From Welwitschia mirabilis (taxonomy: Eukaryota > Gnetophyta > Gnetopsida > Welwitschiales), in contig JBOZIK010000001.1 of assembly GCA_051453625.1 (NCBI GenBank), positions 97,356,401 through 97,420,400 on the forward strand: DNA of 64,000 nt, in the 5' to 3' direction. Shown here piece after piece: positions 48,060-58,899 of the stretch; positions within the stretch are counted from its first letter, which is position 1, and each line of letters starts with the position of its first letter. A program made the translations under genes and the position numbers. Under the pieces are notes generated by a model. It was not told the DNA's origin. It ran no database searches and saw nothing but the letters and a program-made list of their open reading frames with translations.

Positions 48060-49030
48060 TTTCCCTGTATTGAAACAAAAAATCAACATTTAAGCATATA
48101 GTGCAATATTTCTAAATACTGAGAATTGATGGCCTAGTTGAATAAGTGAAAAAATAACACTTCCTTTTATTCTTTAGAAGAGTCAATGATGAAAATATCA
48201 AAGCACTAAATCTTAATAGTGTAATTAATAGCATGTTTATCTTAAAAATTTTTTGTTAGTTATGCTTGATGAAATGATTAATAGTCTAATCTCTAATAAA
48301 TCTGTGCATTTGATAACTCTTTTAATAGGAACAAATAGATGATCCATCATTGAGGTTTAAATATATGTGATCAAATCTTATACATTTAAAATAAAGAAGC
48401 AAAGCATTTTTAGGTCAAAGTATCTACATATATGAAAAAGCATTCATTTACATAATGTGAGTCAATAATGAATTCAAAAAATGAAAAAAAAAACTTGTAA
48501 TCTAATTCTTCACCATTAATAAACTTTACAAGTACTATACAATTGTACAATGACAATAAAACAAAAGCATTCAAATTCATTCAAAACATGTCAAAATTTT
48601 AATATTTAAACCAGAAATGCATTTTTCAAAAATCAAAAGAGAATATTTTGGTTATAAACATTACCATGAAGTTGCAAAAATAAGAGAGGGAACTTGGATA
48701 TTAGAGAGTAATGTTAAATACATAAAAAGCATTCATCAAGTAAAAGCTAAAGCACTACAGCACATCATTAAAAACAAACATGTGTCTACGATTCCATAAG
48801 AGTAACAATAATAGGCATAGGGATTGAATGAAAAATGGACAAACAGTAAGTAGCGAGCATCAAGCAAGTGGAAAGGAAACTAGCAGTGTGAATTGAATAA
48901 GCAAAAATAAAACTAGTAGGAGCAGCAACCAAGCAGTAAGCAGTGGACCAAGGGTTTGAAGAGAAGTAAATGAACTCAGTAATCTTTTTTTTTTTTGGGT
49001 GTGTTTTAATAAAAGATGTGCACAAGGTTT
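48060..49030. other. CACTA interior, no recognised gene
   Basis: AT-rich. The ORFs at 48617-48799 (plus) and 48786-49025 (minus) resemble nothing I know. Confidence 0.45.
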
Positions 49031-49293
49031 TTCCAAACCTTTTTAAGTATTCTCTTAATGTGTTTACTTCTTAAACATCTTAAAAAACCCAAAATATTTA
49101 AGGCATTTGTTAGGAATAAACACCTTAAAAATAATTGAAAACATCTTTTAAGGCATTTATTTAAACAACCATCTTAAAAAGGCCTTTATTATTTTTTCAA
49201 GGTTTTTATTATAATAAATGGATTAAAAAGGTTTATATTCAAGGCATTTATTAAAATAAACGCCTTAAAAGCCTATCTACATTTCTTATAGTG
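49031..49293 (-). repeat. Right TIR and subterminal repeats of the CACTA element
   Basis: At least four copies of TTTAAGGCATTT(A/G)TT or close variants (around 49,101, 49,155, 49,228) and complements (CACCTTAAAAA, CGCCTTAAAAG), then the TIR ending CTTATAGTG. TSD CCC follows. Confidence 0.85.
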
Positions 49294-50090
49294 CCCCTTT
49301 TTGATGATGTTCAAAAATTGGTAAATCTCATTAATGTAGTCTCATCTAAACTTTAAAATCAAATATGTTTATTCTATAGAAATACACATAATTAATAGTT
49401 GTAATTAATCATCATGATATCCACTAGTTTAAATAAGATAAAAGCATATAGATACATACTATTTGAAGAACTAGAATACATAATCAACCACTTGAAAATA
49501 AAATCACATAGATATGCCTCTTGAGTAACTAAAAACATTTGATAAACTCTCAATTTAAATAAACTAATAAAATATAATATCATCATATAAAAGCATTTTA
49601 ATCACCAAATAATTAGAATATTATATAGTTAAATAATGTATTAATTTTTTTACCAGTACTTCAAATGAATGCCAATGCCACCACTAATTTATCAATGATT
49701 TGCCAATACTTCTTTCCCTTATTGAATATAAGAGAAAATAAATATAGGACTTGGAGGCTGTTACTCCCCTTGCACATGTGCCTTTATCGAAGCCTAACAC
49801 TAACTAATATTATACTAAACATTTTTCCAAAAGTACATCAAAGATGTCTATAATTCTTAAGAAATCTTAATAAGAGACATATGCAAATGTTAAGATGTCT
49901 ATAATAAAAGTATCAAAATTTTCAAAAAGATCTATAACTCATGCAACCATAATAACACTTTGAAACAATAAATATTCAAAGCATAATTTAACTTTAATTA
50001 CATCAAACTATATCTAATCATGATTTTAGCTCATAAGATAAATATAATGTGGAGTTGAGAAATTAAAATATATAACCTGGCCTAATCCCC
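49294..50090 (-). other. PPT remnant and 3' untranslated part of the inner copia
   Basis: Starts with CCCCTTTTTGATGATG, the body-side half of the copia PPT cut by the CACTA insertion; the LTR-side half is ATCTTCCCC at 40,960-40,968. The rest is non-coding. The part at 49,835-50,130 resembles 57.7-58.2 kb of the outer element. Confidence 0.7.
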
Positions 50091-51940
50091 AAGTTCTTGC
50101 ATAATTTTATTTATCTTTTTATACTTATAAGTTTTAAAAACATCTGCAAATTGATCATCCACACTAATGTACCGCATTATAATCTCTCTAGTTTGAACAT
50201 GTTCTTTAAGAAAGTGATGTCGAATATCAATTTACTTAGTTCTTGACTAATGTATAGGACTATTATTCATGAAGAGATCAAAATATCTCAATGTTTGCTT
50301 CATCTATGAAAGTTATGCACAATGAATCCTTATAGCAATATACTTAAGTTTATCTATAAATAAAGTAGTTGAGTTATCTTTTTTACTACTTCAAGATATT
50401 AGGCATTATCTATGCGAAAAGCACATTCCACTTGTAATTCTTCTATCATGTTTGTAACCTATCCAATCTGCATCACAATATCCTACAATATTAAGAGAGG
50501 ACTCCTTTAAGTACTAAATGCTCCAATTAATAGTACCTTTTAAGTAATAAAAAATGCTTTTGATATCTACAAGATGTGATTCTATAGAATCACTTTGATA
50601 ACATTCACAAATTCCTATACTTAACATAATATCATATCAACTATCTGTAAGATATAATAAACTACCAATCATAACTCTATATAGCATTTAATCCACTTTC
50701 TTACTATTTTTATCTTTTTCCAATTTGCTATTTTGATTCTGAGAGTTTCTTTTACTTTATAATCCTCTAAACCATATTTAAGTAGAAAATTTTTAATATA
50801 TTTAACTTGTAAAATAAACATACCTTGTTTGTGTTGCATTACTTGAAGTCTCAAGAAGTTGTTCATTTATCTCATAAGACTCATTTGAAATCATCCTACA
50901 TAAGCTTAGCAAAATTCTTACCTAAAGATTCATTAATAACATCAAACATAATATCATTTACATAAATTTAAATAATAATAGAATGTTTACCATATTTTCT
51001 AAAGAATAATATTACATTTGATGTACCTTTTTTGAAGCCAATTTCAATCAAGTGACCTGAGAGTTTTTTATACCAAGCTCTTCGAGCTTGTTTAAGACCA
51101 CAAGAAGTATTTTTTAGTTTGTATACATGATCAGAGTTTTATGAGTTAATAAATCCATTTGGTTATTTAACATATACTTCTTCTTGAATATTTCCATTAA
51201 TAAAAGAACTTTTAACATCCATTTGATAAAGTTTAAAATCTTTCATATAAGAAAAAGCTAGAAGCATTCTTATTAACTCCATATGAGCCATATGAGCAAA
51301 GGTTTTTTCAAATTCAATTCCTTCTTATTGATTGTAGCCTTTTGCCACTAATCTTGCTTTGTTTCTAGTAACATTTCCATGCTTATCTATTTTATTTCTT
51401 GAAACCACTTAGTGTCAATTATTATTCTATTAGAAGGTCTTGAAATAAGTTTTCAAACATTGCATTTTTCAAACTGGTTCAGTTCTTCTTGCATAACAAC
51501 CATCCAATGTTTATAATTTTTCATTTATTTTAACTTTTTAGGTTCAAATTAATAGATATAAGCTACATAACTATAAAATTATCTAGTATGGATTCTATTT
51601 TGAATACCTCCATATGGAATCCCTATAATATTACTTATGGAGTGACTCTTCTTCAATCTCATTATGTTTGGTGGACTTTCTTATCTACTTCTTCTTATTT
51701 TTTTTCCTTACTATCAGATTTAACTTGAGATTTTTAGAGGGTTGAACACCTTACATAGGAACATAATCTTCTTTCACATTCATAGAAGTTGGTTTAGCAT
51801 AATTTATTTTAACATTTATGGTTACTTCAACTATACAAGTTCTATTATTATAATATCCTAGAAAAATTCCTTCATCAAATTTTAAATTACATTTTCTCAA
51901 ATTATTCCTTTCATTTAGAATAAATAATTTTAAACCCAAG
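50090..51940 (-). pseudogene. Inner copia reverse transcriptase and RNase H
   Basis: The minus strand reads, in order, a tether block FILNERNNLRKCNLKFDEGIFLGY (51751-51939), EELNQFEKCNV (RT start), a Y-V-D-D box altered to YVND (50953-50964), GLEDYKVKETL and GSLLYLTDS, SHLVDIKSIFYYLKGT, then the RNase H blocks YCDADWIGYKHDRRITSGMC (about 50,455) and IDIRHHFLKEHV near 50,170-50,210, and finally DDQFADVF. This is the complete copia RT-RNaseH order. Many stops; the first RT catalytic Asp of the pair is Asn. Confidence 0.9.
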
Positions 51941-52640
51941 ATATAAAAGTACTTAACATAAAGTTTTAGAAGTGAATATTATTACTAGAACTTGTTGGAA
52001 ACATAACATACTGTATTGATTACTTCTATCCAAAAATGTTATGGTACCTTTCTATGATGCACCATCATCCTGACCATGTTATTTAGAACCCTATTCTTTC
52101 TTTCATCTACTCCATTTTTTATAGTAAACTTGGAGCTGAGAATTAATGTAGAATATCAAACTATTTATAAAATTCATTGAACTTTGTATTTTTGAACTTA
52201 GTGTGATTATTTCTTCTTATTATTGAAATTATATATCCCTATTGATTTTCCAACCTAATGCACAACTAAGAAAAAGCATTAAAATCTTCATATTTATGGG
52301 TAAGGAAGGCTACTCATGTAAAATATGAAAAACCATCTATAATTTGTAAATAATATCTTTTCTTACCTAAACATTCTATAGATGAAGGCTAATAACATCT
52401 AAATATAAGAGATATAATAGTCATTTAGTAGAGATAATATTTTTCTTATCAAATTTTACGTTTTCTATTTTTCCTTTCTAATAAGCTTCAAAAATACAAT
52501 CATTAATGCTTTTAAACTTGGAAAGTCCTCTTACCAATTCTTTTATGGATAATATTTTGAGAAGATATTTATTCACATGATTAAGCTTCCTATGCCATAT
52601 CTGTACTTCATCTAATTTACTAAGAAAACACTTGGTTTTA
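51941..52640 (-). pseudogene. Inner copia integrase remnant
   Basis: Pre-integrase block DEVQIWHRKLNHVNKY (52575-52616) with the conserved W-H-x-R-L-x-H, then ELVRGLSKFK and VKFDKKNIISTK, then the core lead DGFSYFT-stop-VAFLTHKYEDF (the stop is TGA at the usual Trp). The zinc ligand Cys positions before the core are partly lost. The frames continue with stops to the tether block at 51.9 kb. Confidence 0.88.
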
Positions 52641-53010
52641 TTGTTAAAAATATCTTGTAAGGTAATAATAGAAACAATTAATTTTCTTAATTTAGCAAAT
52701 AGTACTTTGGCAGTATCTTGTTTTCCTATAAAATAATCATTCTTTGTAAAACTAATGAAAAAATTTGCATCATAGAGTTAACTTAAGAGATTATGTTGCA
52801 AATATTAGAGATTATGTTGCAAATCTTGTATAATAAATACATATTTTACATCAAGTAAATTACCTCCTCTAATGGTGCCAACACCTTTGATTGATGCTTC
52901 TGTGTTGTCTCCAAAAGTTATAACTCCCTTATATTATTCCACAAATGTGATGAAGTTGAATTTTTCTCTAGTCATATGCATTGAGCAATTACTATCAATA
53001 TACCATATGC
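52640..53010 (-). pseudogene. Inner copia protease remnant
   Basis: WYIDSNCSMHMTREKFNF (plus 52978-53010 for the W-Y-I-D-S-x-C-S part) is the copia protease active site; the Gly of D-S-G is Asn. Then GVITFGDNTEASIKGVGTI and LQHNLLS follow, the usual G-x-V-x-F-G-D/N and L-x-H-N-L-L-S blocks. Confidence 0.88.
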
Positions 53011-53101
53011 GTTTATTTACTACTCTAAGTACTATTTAATCTAAAAGTGCTATTTTTAATTTTGATGACCATACTTTGCTTGGTTTATCCTACATAAAAT
53101 G

Positions 53102-53720
53102 TTATACCATTCTACTTAGCCTTTTAATGTTAATAGTATAATACCTGATTTTAAATTTCATTGGACATCCATATTGATAATGACATTCATTATACAAATA
53201 ATAATAAGTAATATTATTTGCATACATAAAGTGTTGATACCTTAAATTATTGTTCCAATTGTTGAGTAAGAAAGTGGAAATGCTTATTATAGCTTTATTA
53301 TGTTCCAACCCACTATTGTCATTAGAGTATCTATAGTACCCAAACATTACATTCGAGGTCTTCTTTTCTAGGGTGATTTTCTCATTGATCTTTTTTAAAT
53401 CTAATAATTCTTGTCTAACACACTATAATTCACATGTTACTCTACTGAGCTCAACTTTAAGAGCCGAGTTTTCTTAAGATAATTTATTGCTAATATTCTC
53501 TCATATTTATAGGCTTCTTCACATGAATTAAGTATTATTTTCATTTTAATACATATCATTTCTAGTTTAATGAATTTTTTAGAAATTAGATCATTCCTTT
53601 TTTAAAGATTCAAACCTATGTCATCTTCACTATCTGTTTCATCTTCTTCTCCTATTTTTTCATTTTCTTCTTGAAAATTTGTAATGGCCATAAGAGTGGA
53701 AAACGTTTATTCTTTAGACA
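53102..53720 (-). pseudogene. Inner copia gag C-terminal remnant
   Basis: An 81-codon open piece (53102-53347) contains YYYLYNECHYQYGC, a CX2CX4HX4C knuckle in which only the His and last Cys survive. Upstream comes a Glu/Asp-rich then coiled-coil-like stretch (KFIKLEMICIKMKIILNS). The UBN2 half of gag seen at 60.0-60.25 kb is absent: the region passes almost directly to the PBS. Confidence 0.75.
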
Positions 53721-53910
53721 TCTTTTTCTCTGTCATATTTTTTGTAGATCTTTTTTCCTTCATTTTTTCACCCTTGAATCTCATAAATTATAAGAACATT
53801 TACATCCTCATCTTCCAATAGGCATAATTTATCCATTTAAAGAGTGTAGGTCTAACAGATGGCACCCCTTCCATTATTTATTTAAGGAAGTTACTTATCT
53901 TTATGAGTAC

Positions 53911-53924
53911 TTTATATGATATGA
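53911..53924 (-). promoter_or_regulatory. Degenerate PBS of the inner copia
   Basis: The minus strand reads TCATATCATATAAA beside the 5' LTR. About 7 of the first 11 positions fit TGGTATCAGAG. The location, identical to the outer element's PBS relative to TGAGG of the LTR, supports it more than the sequence does. Confidence 0.55.
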
Positions 53925-53926
53925 CT

Positions 53927-56309
53927 TGAGGATTTATTTGAATTTAGAGGGAATGAATGAATGAGTTCTACCAAATAAAAATTAAAACCAAATAATAAAA
54001 ACAAAATGCACAATCAAAGATCTTAACAAGATAATGTGGATTCCCAACATGGGTAGATGCACACATAGAGAGTAGCTTCAACTCACACCTCTATATATTC
54101 TTAACCTATAAGAAATAGTGGTTTTTTAGTGCACAACCAATCTTACAACAAATGAGGGTCTCCTTANNNNNNNNNNNNNNNNNNNNNNNNNNNNNNNNNN
54201 NNNNNNNNNNNNNNNNNNNNNNNNNNNNNNNNNNNNNNNNNNNNNNNNNNNNNNNNNNNNNNNNNNNNNNNNNNNNNNNNNNNNNNNNNNNNNNNNNNNN
54301 NNNNNNNNNNNNNNNNNNNNNNNNNNNNNNNNNNNNNNNNNNNNNNNNNNNNNNNNNNNNNNNNNNNNNNNNNNNNNNNNNNNNNNNNNNNNNNNNNNNN
54401 NNNNNNNNNNNNNNNNNNNNNNNNNNNNNNNNNNNNNNNNNNNNNNNNNNNNNNNNNNNNNNNNNNNNNNNNNNNNNNNNNNNNNNNNNNNNNNNNNNNN
54501 NNNNNNNNNNNNNNNNNNNNNNNNNNNNNNNNNNNNNNNNNNNNNNNNNNNNNNNNNNNNNNNNNNNNNNNNNNNNNNNNNNNNNNNNNNNNNNNNNNNN
54601 NNNNNNNNNNNNNNNNNNNNNNNNNNNNNNNNNNNNNNNNNNNNNNNNNNNNNNNNNNNNNNNNNNNNNNNNNNNNNNNNNNNNNNNNNNNNNNNNNNNN
54701 NNNNNNNNNNNNNNNNNNNNNNNNNNNNNNNNNNNNNNNNNNNNNNNNNNNNNNNNNNNNNNNNNNNNNNNNNNNNNNNNNNNNNNNNNNNNNNNNNNNN
54801 NNNNNNNNNNNNNNNNNNNNNNNNNNNNNNNNNNNNNNNNNNNNNNNNNNNNNNNNNNNNNNNNNNNNNNNNNNNNNNNNNNNNNNNNNNNNNNNNNNNN
54901 NNNNNNNNNNNNNNNNNNNNNNNNNNNNNNNNNNNNNNNNNNNNNNNNNNNNNNNNNNNNNNNNNNNNNNNNNNNNNNNNNNNNNNNNNNNNNNNNNNNN
55001 NNNNNNNNNNNNNNNNNNNNNNNNNNNNNNNNNNNNNNNNNNNNNNNNNNNNNNNNNNNNNNNNNNNNNNNNNNNNNNNACCTATAAGAAATAGTGGTTT
55101 TTTAGTGCACCACCAATCTTACAACAAATGAGGGTCTCCTTACAAGACAACACTCTCTCATCCTTAAGGAAATAATGGTTTTCTAGCTTACTAATACTCT
55201 TAATCATAAAAAATTTCTTACAAGCATACCTTTAAATTCACACCCATACAAGGGTTGCCTTAAAATATATTTAATATTAAGAAATGGACTTCACAATAAC
55301 ATTCAATAATAAGATAGCCCACAATGTAAAACCAAAAAGCAATACAACAATAAGCTTGAGTTTTCTTTGATGAATATTTTGAGATCCTTGAAGTTATTGT
55401 TGTAATTATGAGTATGAATGAAGGATGTAGCCATGAAGATTTAAAAGTAAATGATAATAGTAGTGATAGCTCCTTTGCAATGATGTCTTAATTCTTCATG
55501 TGAAGTGTCTTTTACTAATGAAAGCTTTCTTTTGATATAATTATTGAAAGTCAAGAAATCTCTATATTTATAATTAACCAATGAAGTGATAAAAGTTATT
55601 TTTCAATTTGTTATAATGAGGCTTCATAAAATTGAGGGATATCTAATCATTTGAGCTTAAAATGTAGTCATTTAATTCTATAACCATCGTGTAATGGATG
55701 GTTAACATCTATGCTTCAAGTGTATTAATTTTAATCGATGTGAGATGTCTTAAATTTTATAGATGTCTTTACTTCAGATGTCTTTACTTATGTAGACATC
55801 TTGATTTTAGGCATCTTTATTTTTTTAAATGTCTTGAGTCAAAGTACCCAGATTCTGATAAAATTTACATTATAGTATTCTTTAGCATTTGTGATAATGA
55901 ATCCACTATGTACAAGTTGATAGCTCACCTGATATTCAAGATATTAGTTAAAACCAAAAATAACTATATTACCTATTTTGACTTAGTATAGACATCTTCA
56001 ATTTTATAGATGTCTTTATCTGTACTAGGTTTAACTTTTAGTTCAATCATCTTGAATATGGTAGTTGTCTTATAATCTGAAACTTGAATTCTAGTCCAAG
56101 ACATCTTCACTTGAGATGTCTTTGCTTCTTCAGATGTCTTCAAATAATTGATTTAGTAGTTTAGTATCTAACTCATTTCATGAGATATTTCCTCTTAAGA
56201 TCCATTATGATCTAGTATCTAGTAAGGTTTGATGCATCTGTAATAACCCATCTACATAAAAGAATAACATATTTGATGAGTGAAATCATCAAAAATAGAT
56301 TTTCCAATA
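53927..56309 (-). repeat. 5' LTR of the inner copia, with a large gap
   Basis: Starts TGAGGATTTA and ends CCAATA. It contains 913 N (54167-55079). The 63 bases before the gap (54104-54166) are repeated right after it (55080-55142) with one difference. Without gap and duplicate the LTR is about 1,407 bp, near the corrected 3' LTR (about 1,361 bp). Confidence 0.88.
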
Positions 56310-56314
56310 CATAA
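56310..56314. repeat. Target-site duplication of the inner copia, right copy
   Basis: CATAA, identical to 39267-39271. Confidence 0.85.
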
Positions 56315-57250
56315 CTTATTTGCTATGGAACTGTAGATTCTTCTTCTTCTAATTTGTCTTTGGAATATATTCTTATGGAAGTCTTCATGGATTTCTAACT
56401 CTCTGCTAGTGCTTTATCCTTAGTAGTAGTGAACCTATATTTCTTTAATTTCAAAAACTTTATACTAATTTTTCCAAGCATTTTTGTTGTTTCCTTTAAT
56501 TCCTTCTTAATTAATGATGAATTGTATGTAGCTATGAAGTAAGATCTCTGAAATTATAATGGACTTCTATGTGTGCCATTACTTGGTGGCACTAGTACTT
56601 GCCATTTTTACTTAATTCAACTAGAGGTTTTTTTTAATGAATAAGATTTTCTTAAGAAACTAAAATGCTAATATTATTAATAATTAAATTGATGAGACAA
56701 GGATGACCTAAAGTATACCCTTGTGAAACAACATGATAATGTCCATGCATAAGATAAAATCAAAATCTATCTTCAAACCAGTAAGTAAATAGAAAACTAT
56801 GGACGTATGCATTGTCTTATAATAATTGTAACTATCATCTCTAACTATAATATTATAGATTATAATTAGACTGAGAATACAAGAATCAAGAACCATATCT
56901 TTATGCTCTATATTTTCAAAAAAATTCATTCTAAATTGTCCAAATAAAATATTTCTCATAGTTCTCCTTGATACATTGATAGCTCATGAAGTAAAAATAT
57001 CTCTAAATGAATGCACATATATTTGTAAAAATTCAAAATCATCTATGCCAAGTAATAAATTTACAAAACTAATAGTAATATCTAATGGAGTACCTCTGAC
57101 TTGAGTCTAGAAAGCCACTATGTTATTATCTATCTTGTGAATTTTAACATAGAATTACCTTACGACTAGATCTAGTATAGTCTAATCTAACTCAATAATT
57201 ATTTCTCATCTGAGCCAAGAGAAGTAAACCACAAGCTAATATTTCCACTA
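56315..57250 (-). pseudogene. Post-pol ORF of the outer copia, plant-transposon-protein-like
   Basis: The minus strand reads LIVRQFYVKIHKIDNNIVAF, RGTPLDITISFVNLLLGID, then the 83-codon open piece 56708-56959 (NILFGQFRMNF, HKDMVLDSCILSLIIIYNII, SIVFYLLTGLKIDF), and later KALAESLEIHEDFHKN. The V-R-x-F-Y…V-R-G-x-x-x-x-I…L-L-G-I…H-x-x…L-x-x-I…L-L-x-G-x-x-I-x-x pattern is that of the putative plant transposon protein family. It is the third such remnant in the window (see 5.8 and 32.5 kb). SIRE-type copia elements carry an extra, sometimes env-like called, ORF at this place; whether this is the same gene I cannot tell. The end of the ORF continues left of the inner copia at 39,266. Confidence 0.5.
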
Positions 57251-58325
57251 TCTTTAGAATCCAAGTGTTCTTTCTATAATTATAAAGTTTCTTGTCCAAG
57301 TCCTATATCTTCTTACAACTTCCTCATAATAAACTGAGTTTCATACTGATATCTTTAAGGTTCTATTACTTGATTTTTACCTCTTAAGAAACCACTAGAT
57401 TTTTTTCTAATCATTTTTAAGAAAAAATATATAAATATAAAGAAAAAATACCTTGAATATGAATAAAACACTAGATAAGAGCACTTGAAGAAAAAGTAGC
57501 ACCTATTCTTCCTTGTTGTGAAGATGTGTATCAAAATGAATATATCTTGCCAAAAAAAAATTGAAAATATTAGCCTTAAAAAGTGCTCTAAGAGGGAAAT
57601 TTGCTAAGTAAAGATTGAAAATAATATTTAGTGGCCTCTTTTGTAAATAAAAAGGGTTAAAATCCTAGTTTTTTGATGTATTTTAATTTCTACAACTATA
57701 TAAAAAAGATGTCTACCTGCTGAAAGATATTTAAAATGCAAAATGTAGATATCTACAAAGTGAAAAAATCTACTGTTAAAAATTTCACAATACATTTTTG
57801 ATGCTATTAATGCATTTACCTGATCAAATATGTTTATTTTAAAAATTTTAAAAGAGCATACTGGGCATTCAAATAATCTGCAAAGCTCAAGATGTCTACT
57901 TTAAAGTTATCTATAATTATTAATATAGCTCTCTGATAGACAACTATAAAACTAAAGACATCTGCAATGAAAGTTCTAGAAATTTCAAAAACAATATATG
58001 AATTATACAAACATAATAGTTAAACTTCAAAATGTGAAGTAACAAGCACATAATTTAAGTTTTATAGTATCTGATTATAATCTCAAATAATAGATAAATA
58101 CAAATTAGAGTTAAGAATTAATAAAGATTACTTATTAACTTACCTAATTGGCTAAGGCCCAATATTCAAGTTCCTATACAACTTTATATACCTTTTAGTA
58201 CTTAGATATTTTATGAGTACGTCATTAAGTATATTATTAGTATATTGCATTTTAATGTATTTGTTATATTTTCTATGTTGTATTAAATCCTTTTTGTTTC
58301 AAGACTTTTCTTATCTACTTTCCTT
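57251..58325 (-). other. Non-coding part of the outer copia and the pol deletion junction
   Basis: The segment 57.7-58.2 kb resembles 49.84-50.13 kb of the inner copia, which lies just downstream of RNase H. The sequence therefore jumps from pre-integrase (58.33 kb) to post-RNase H (about 58.2 kb), a deletion of about 2.3 kb compared with the inner element. It also holds several AGATGTCT-type motifs (57,709, 57,892, 57,957). Confidence 0.6.
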
Positions 58326-58870
58326 TTTGAATGCTTCACAAATTTGATTATCAATTTTTTTAACTTGGAAAGACCTCTCACCATTTCTCTTATAGGTAAG
58401 ATTTTGAGCAAATCCTTACTTTCATATCTGAGCTTTCCATGCTAAAGCTCTATTTTTTCTATTTTTCTTAATAAATNNNNNNNTCCATTTTTAGAAATAT
58501 CTTGCAAAAAAGTAATATATACATTTGACCTCCTTATACTAGTAAATAAAACTTTCATATAACCTTGTTCTCTAATAATACAATCATATTTTGTAAAGAT
58601 AATAGAAAAATTTTCATTACGAATGTGATTAACACTTAATATATTGTGTTGCAAACCTTCTACAAAGAATACATCTTTTTACCTTTGGTATACTATATCT
58701 TTTAATAGTATCAATACCTTTGATAGGTGCTTCTGTGTTATCTTCAAATATTACAACTTCTTTATCTTGTTCTGACAATGTAAAAAAGTTGGAGTTGTCT
58801 CCAATTATATGTCCTGATCATCTCCTATCAATATAATAAGCATGCTTTTCTACTACTCTAAGTGTAATTT
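58326..58870 (-). pseudogene. Outer copia protease and pre-integrase remnant
   Basis: AYYIDRR-stop-SGHIIGDNSNFFTL is the protease active site with the Asp retained but Ser-Gly changed to Arg-Arg. GIDTIKR, then LQHNILSVNH-type blocks and IIFTKYDCIIREQG (58442-58654) follow, then the pre-integrase WHGKLRYESKDLLKILPIREMVRGLSK-type stretch with only the first His of its zinc region. The 7-N gap 58477-58483 lies within. Confidence 0.85.
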
Positions 58871-58899
58871 GTGCTAAAAGTGCTGGTTTTGATTTTGGT

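Larger units (their letters stand above)
40968..49293. mobile_element. CACTA (En/Spm-type) transposon carrying host gene fragments
   Basis: Terminal inverted repeats: left CATTACAAAAAATGTAGG, right (reverse complement) CACTATAAGAAATGTAG. The plant CACTA end is normally CACTACAAGAAA, so each end has drifted slightly. Both ends carry many copies of TTTAAGGCATTT or its complement within about 250 bp (40,985-41,150 and 49,030-49,270), the subterminal repeats that bind the transposase in this superfamily. Length 8,326 bp including a 738-N gap. No transposase (tnp2-type) motif was seen, so it is probably non-autonomous unless the gene lies in the gap. It carries RIBA, Y14 and SPA1-like pieces. Confidence 0.88.
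39272..56309 (-). mobile_element. Inner Ty1-copia element (Maximus/SIRE-like), minus strand
   Basis: 3' LTR 39272-40959, PPT split by a CACTA insertion, pol 50.1-53.0 kb, degenerate PBS at about 53911-53924, 5' LTR 53927-56309 and perfect TSD CATAA. LTRs resemble each other more than they resemble the outer element's LTRs (for example ATGTACAAGTTGATAGC in both, absent from the outer pair). Pol is nearly complete from protease to RNase H. The gag UBN2 part present in the outer element is missing. All frames carry stops. Confidence 0.9.

Noticed and set aside
47277-48101. Long open frames of 250-270 codons across the gap
   Set aside because: They consist almost wholly of undetermined bases; no sequence supports them. 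The same holds for 54152-55087 and 33143-33461.
40968-49293. RIBA, Y14 and SPA1-like pieces as functional host genes
   Set aside because: Each is a fragment, RIBA and SPA1-like have stops, the strands disagree, and all lie between CACTA ends. They are captured fragments, not gene loci.
49294-50090. Solo LTR at the right side of the CACTA
   Set aside because: It begins with the copia PPT and continues into pol on the minus strand; it is internal sequence.
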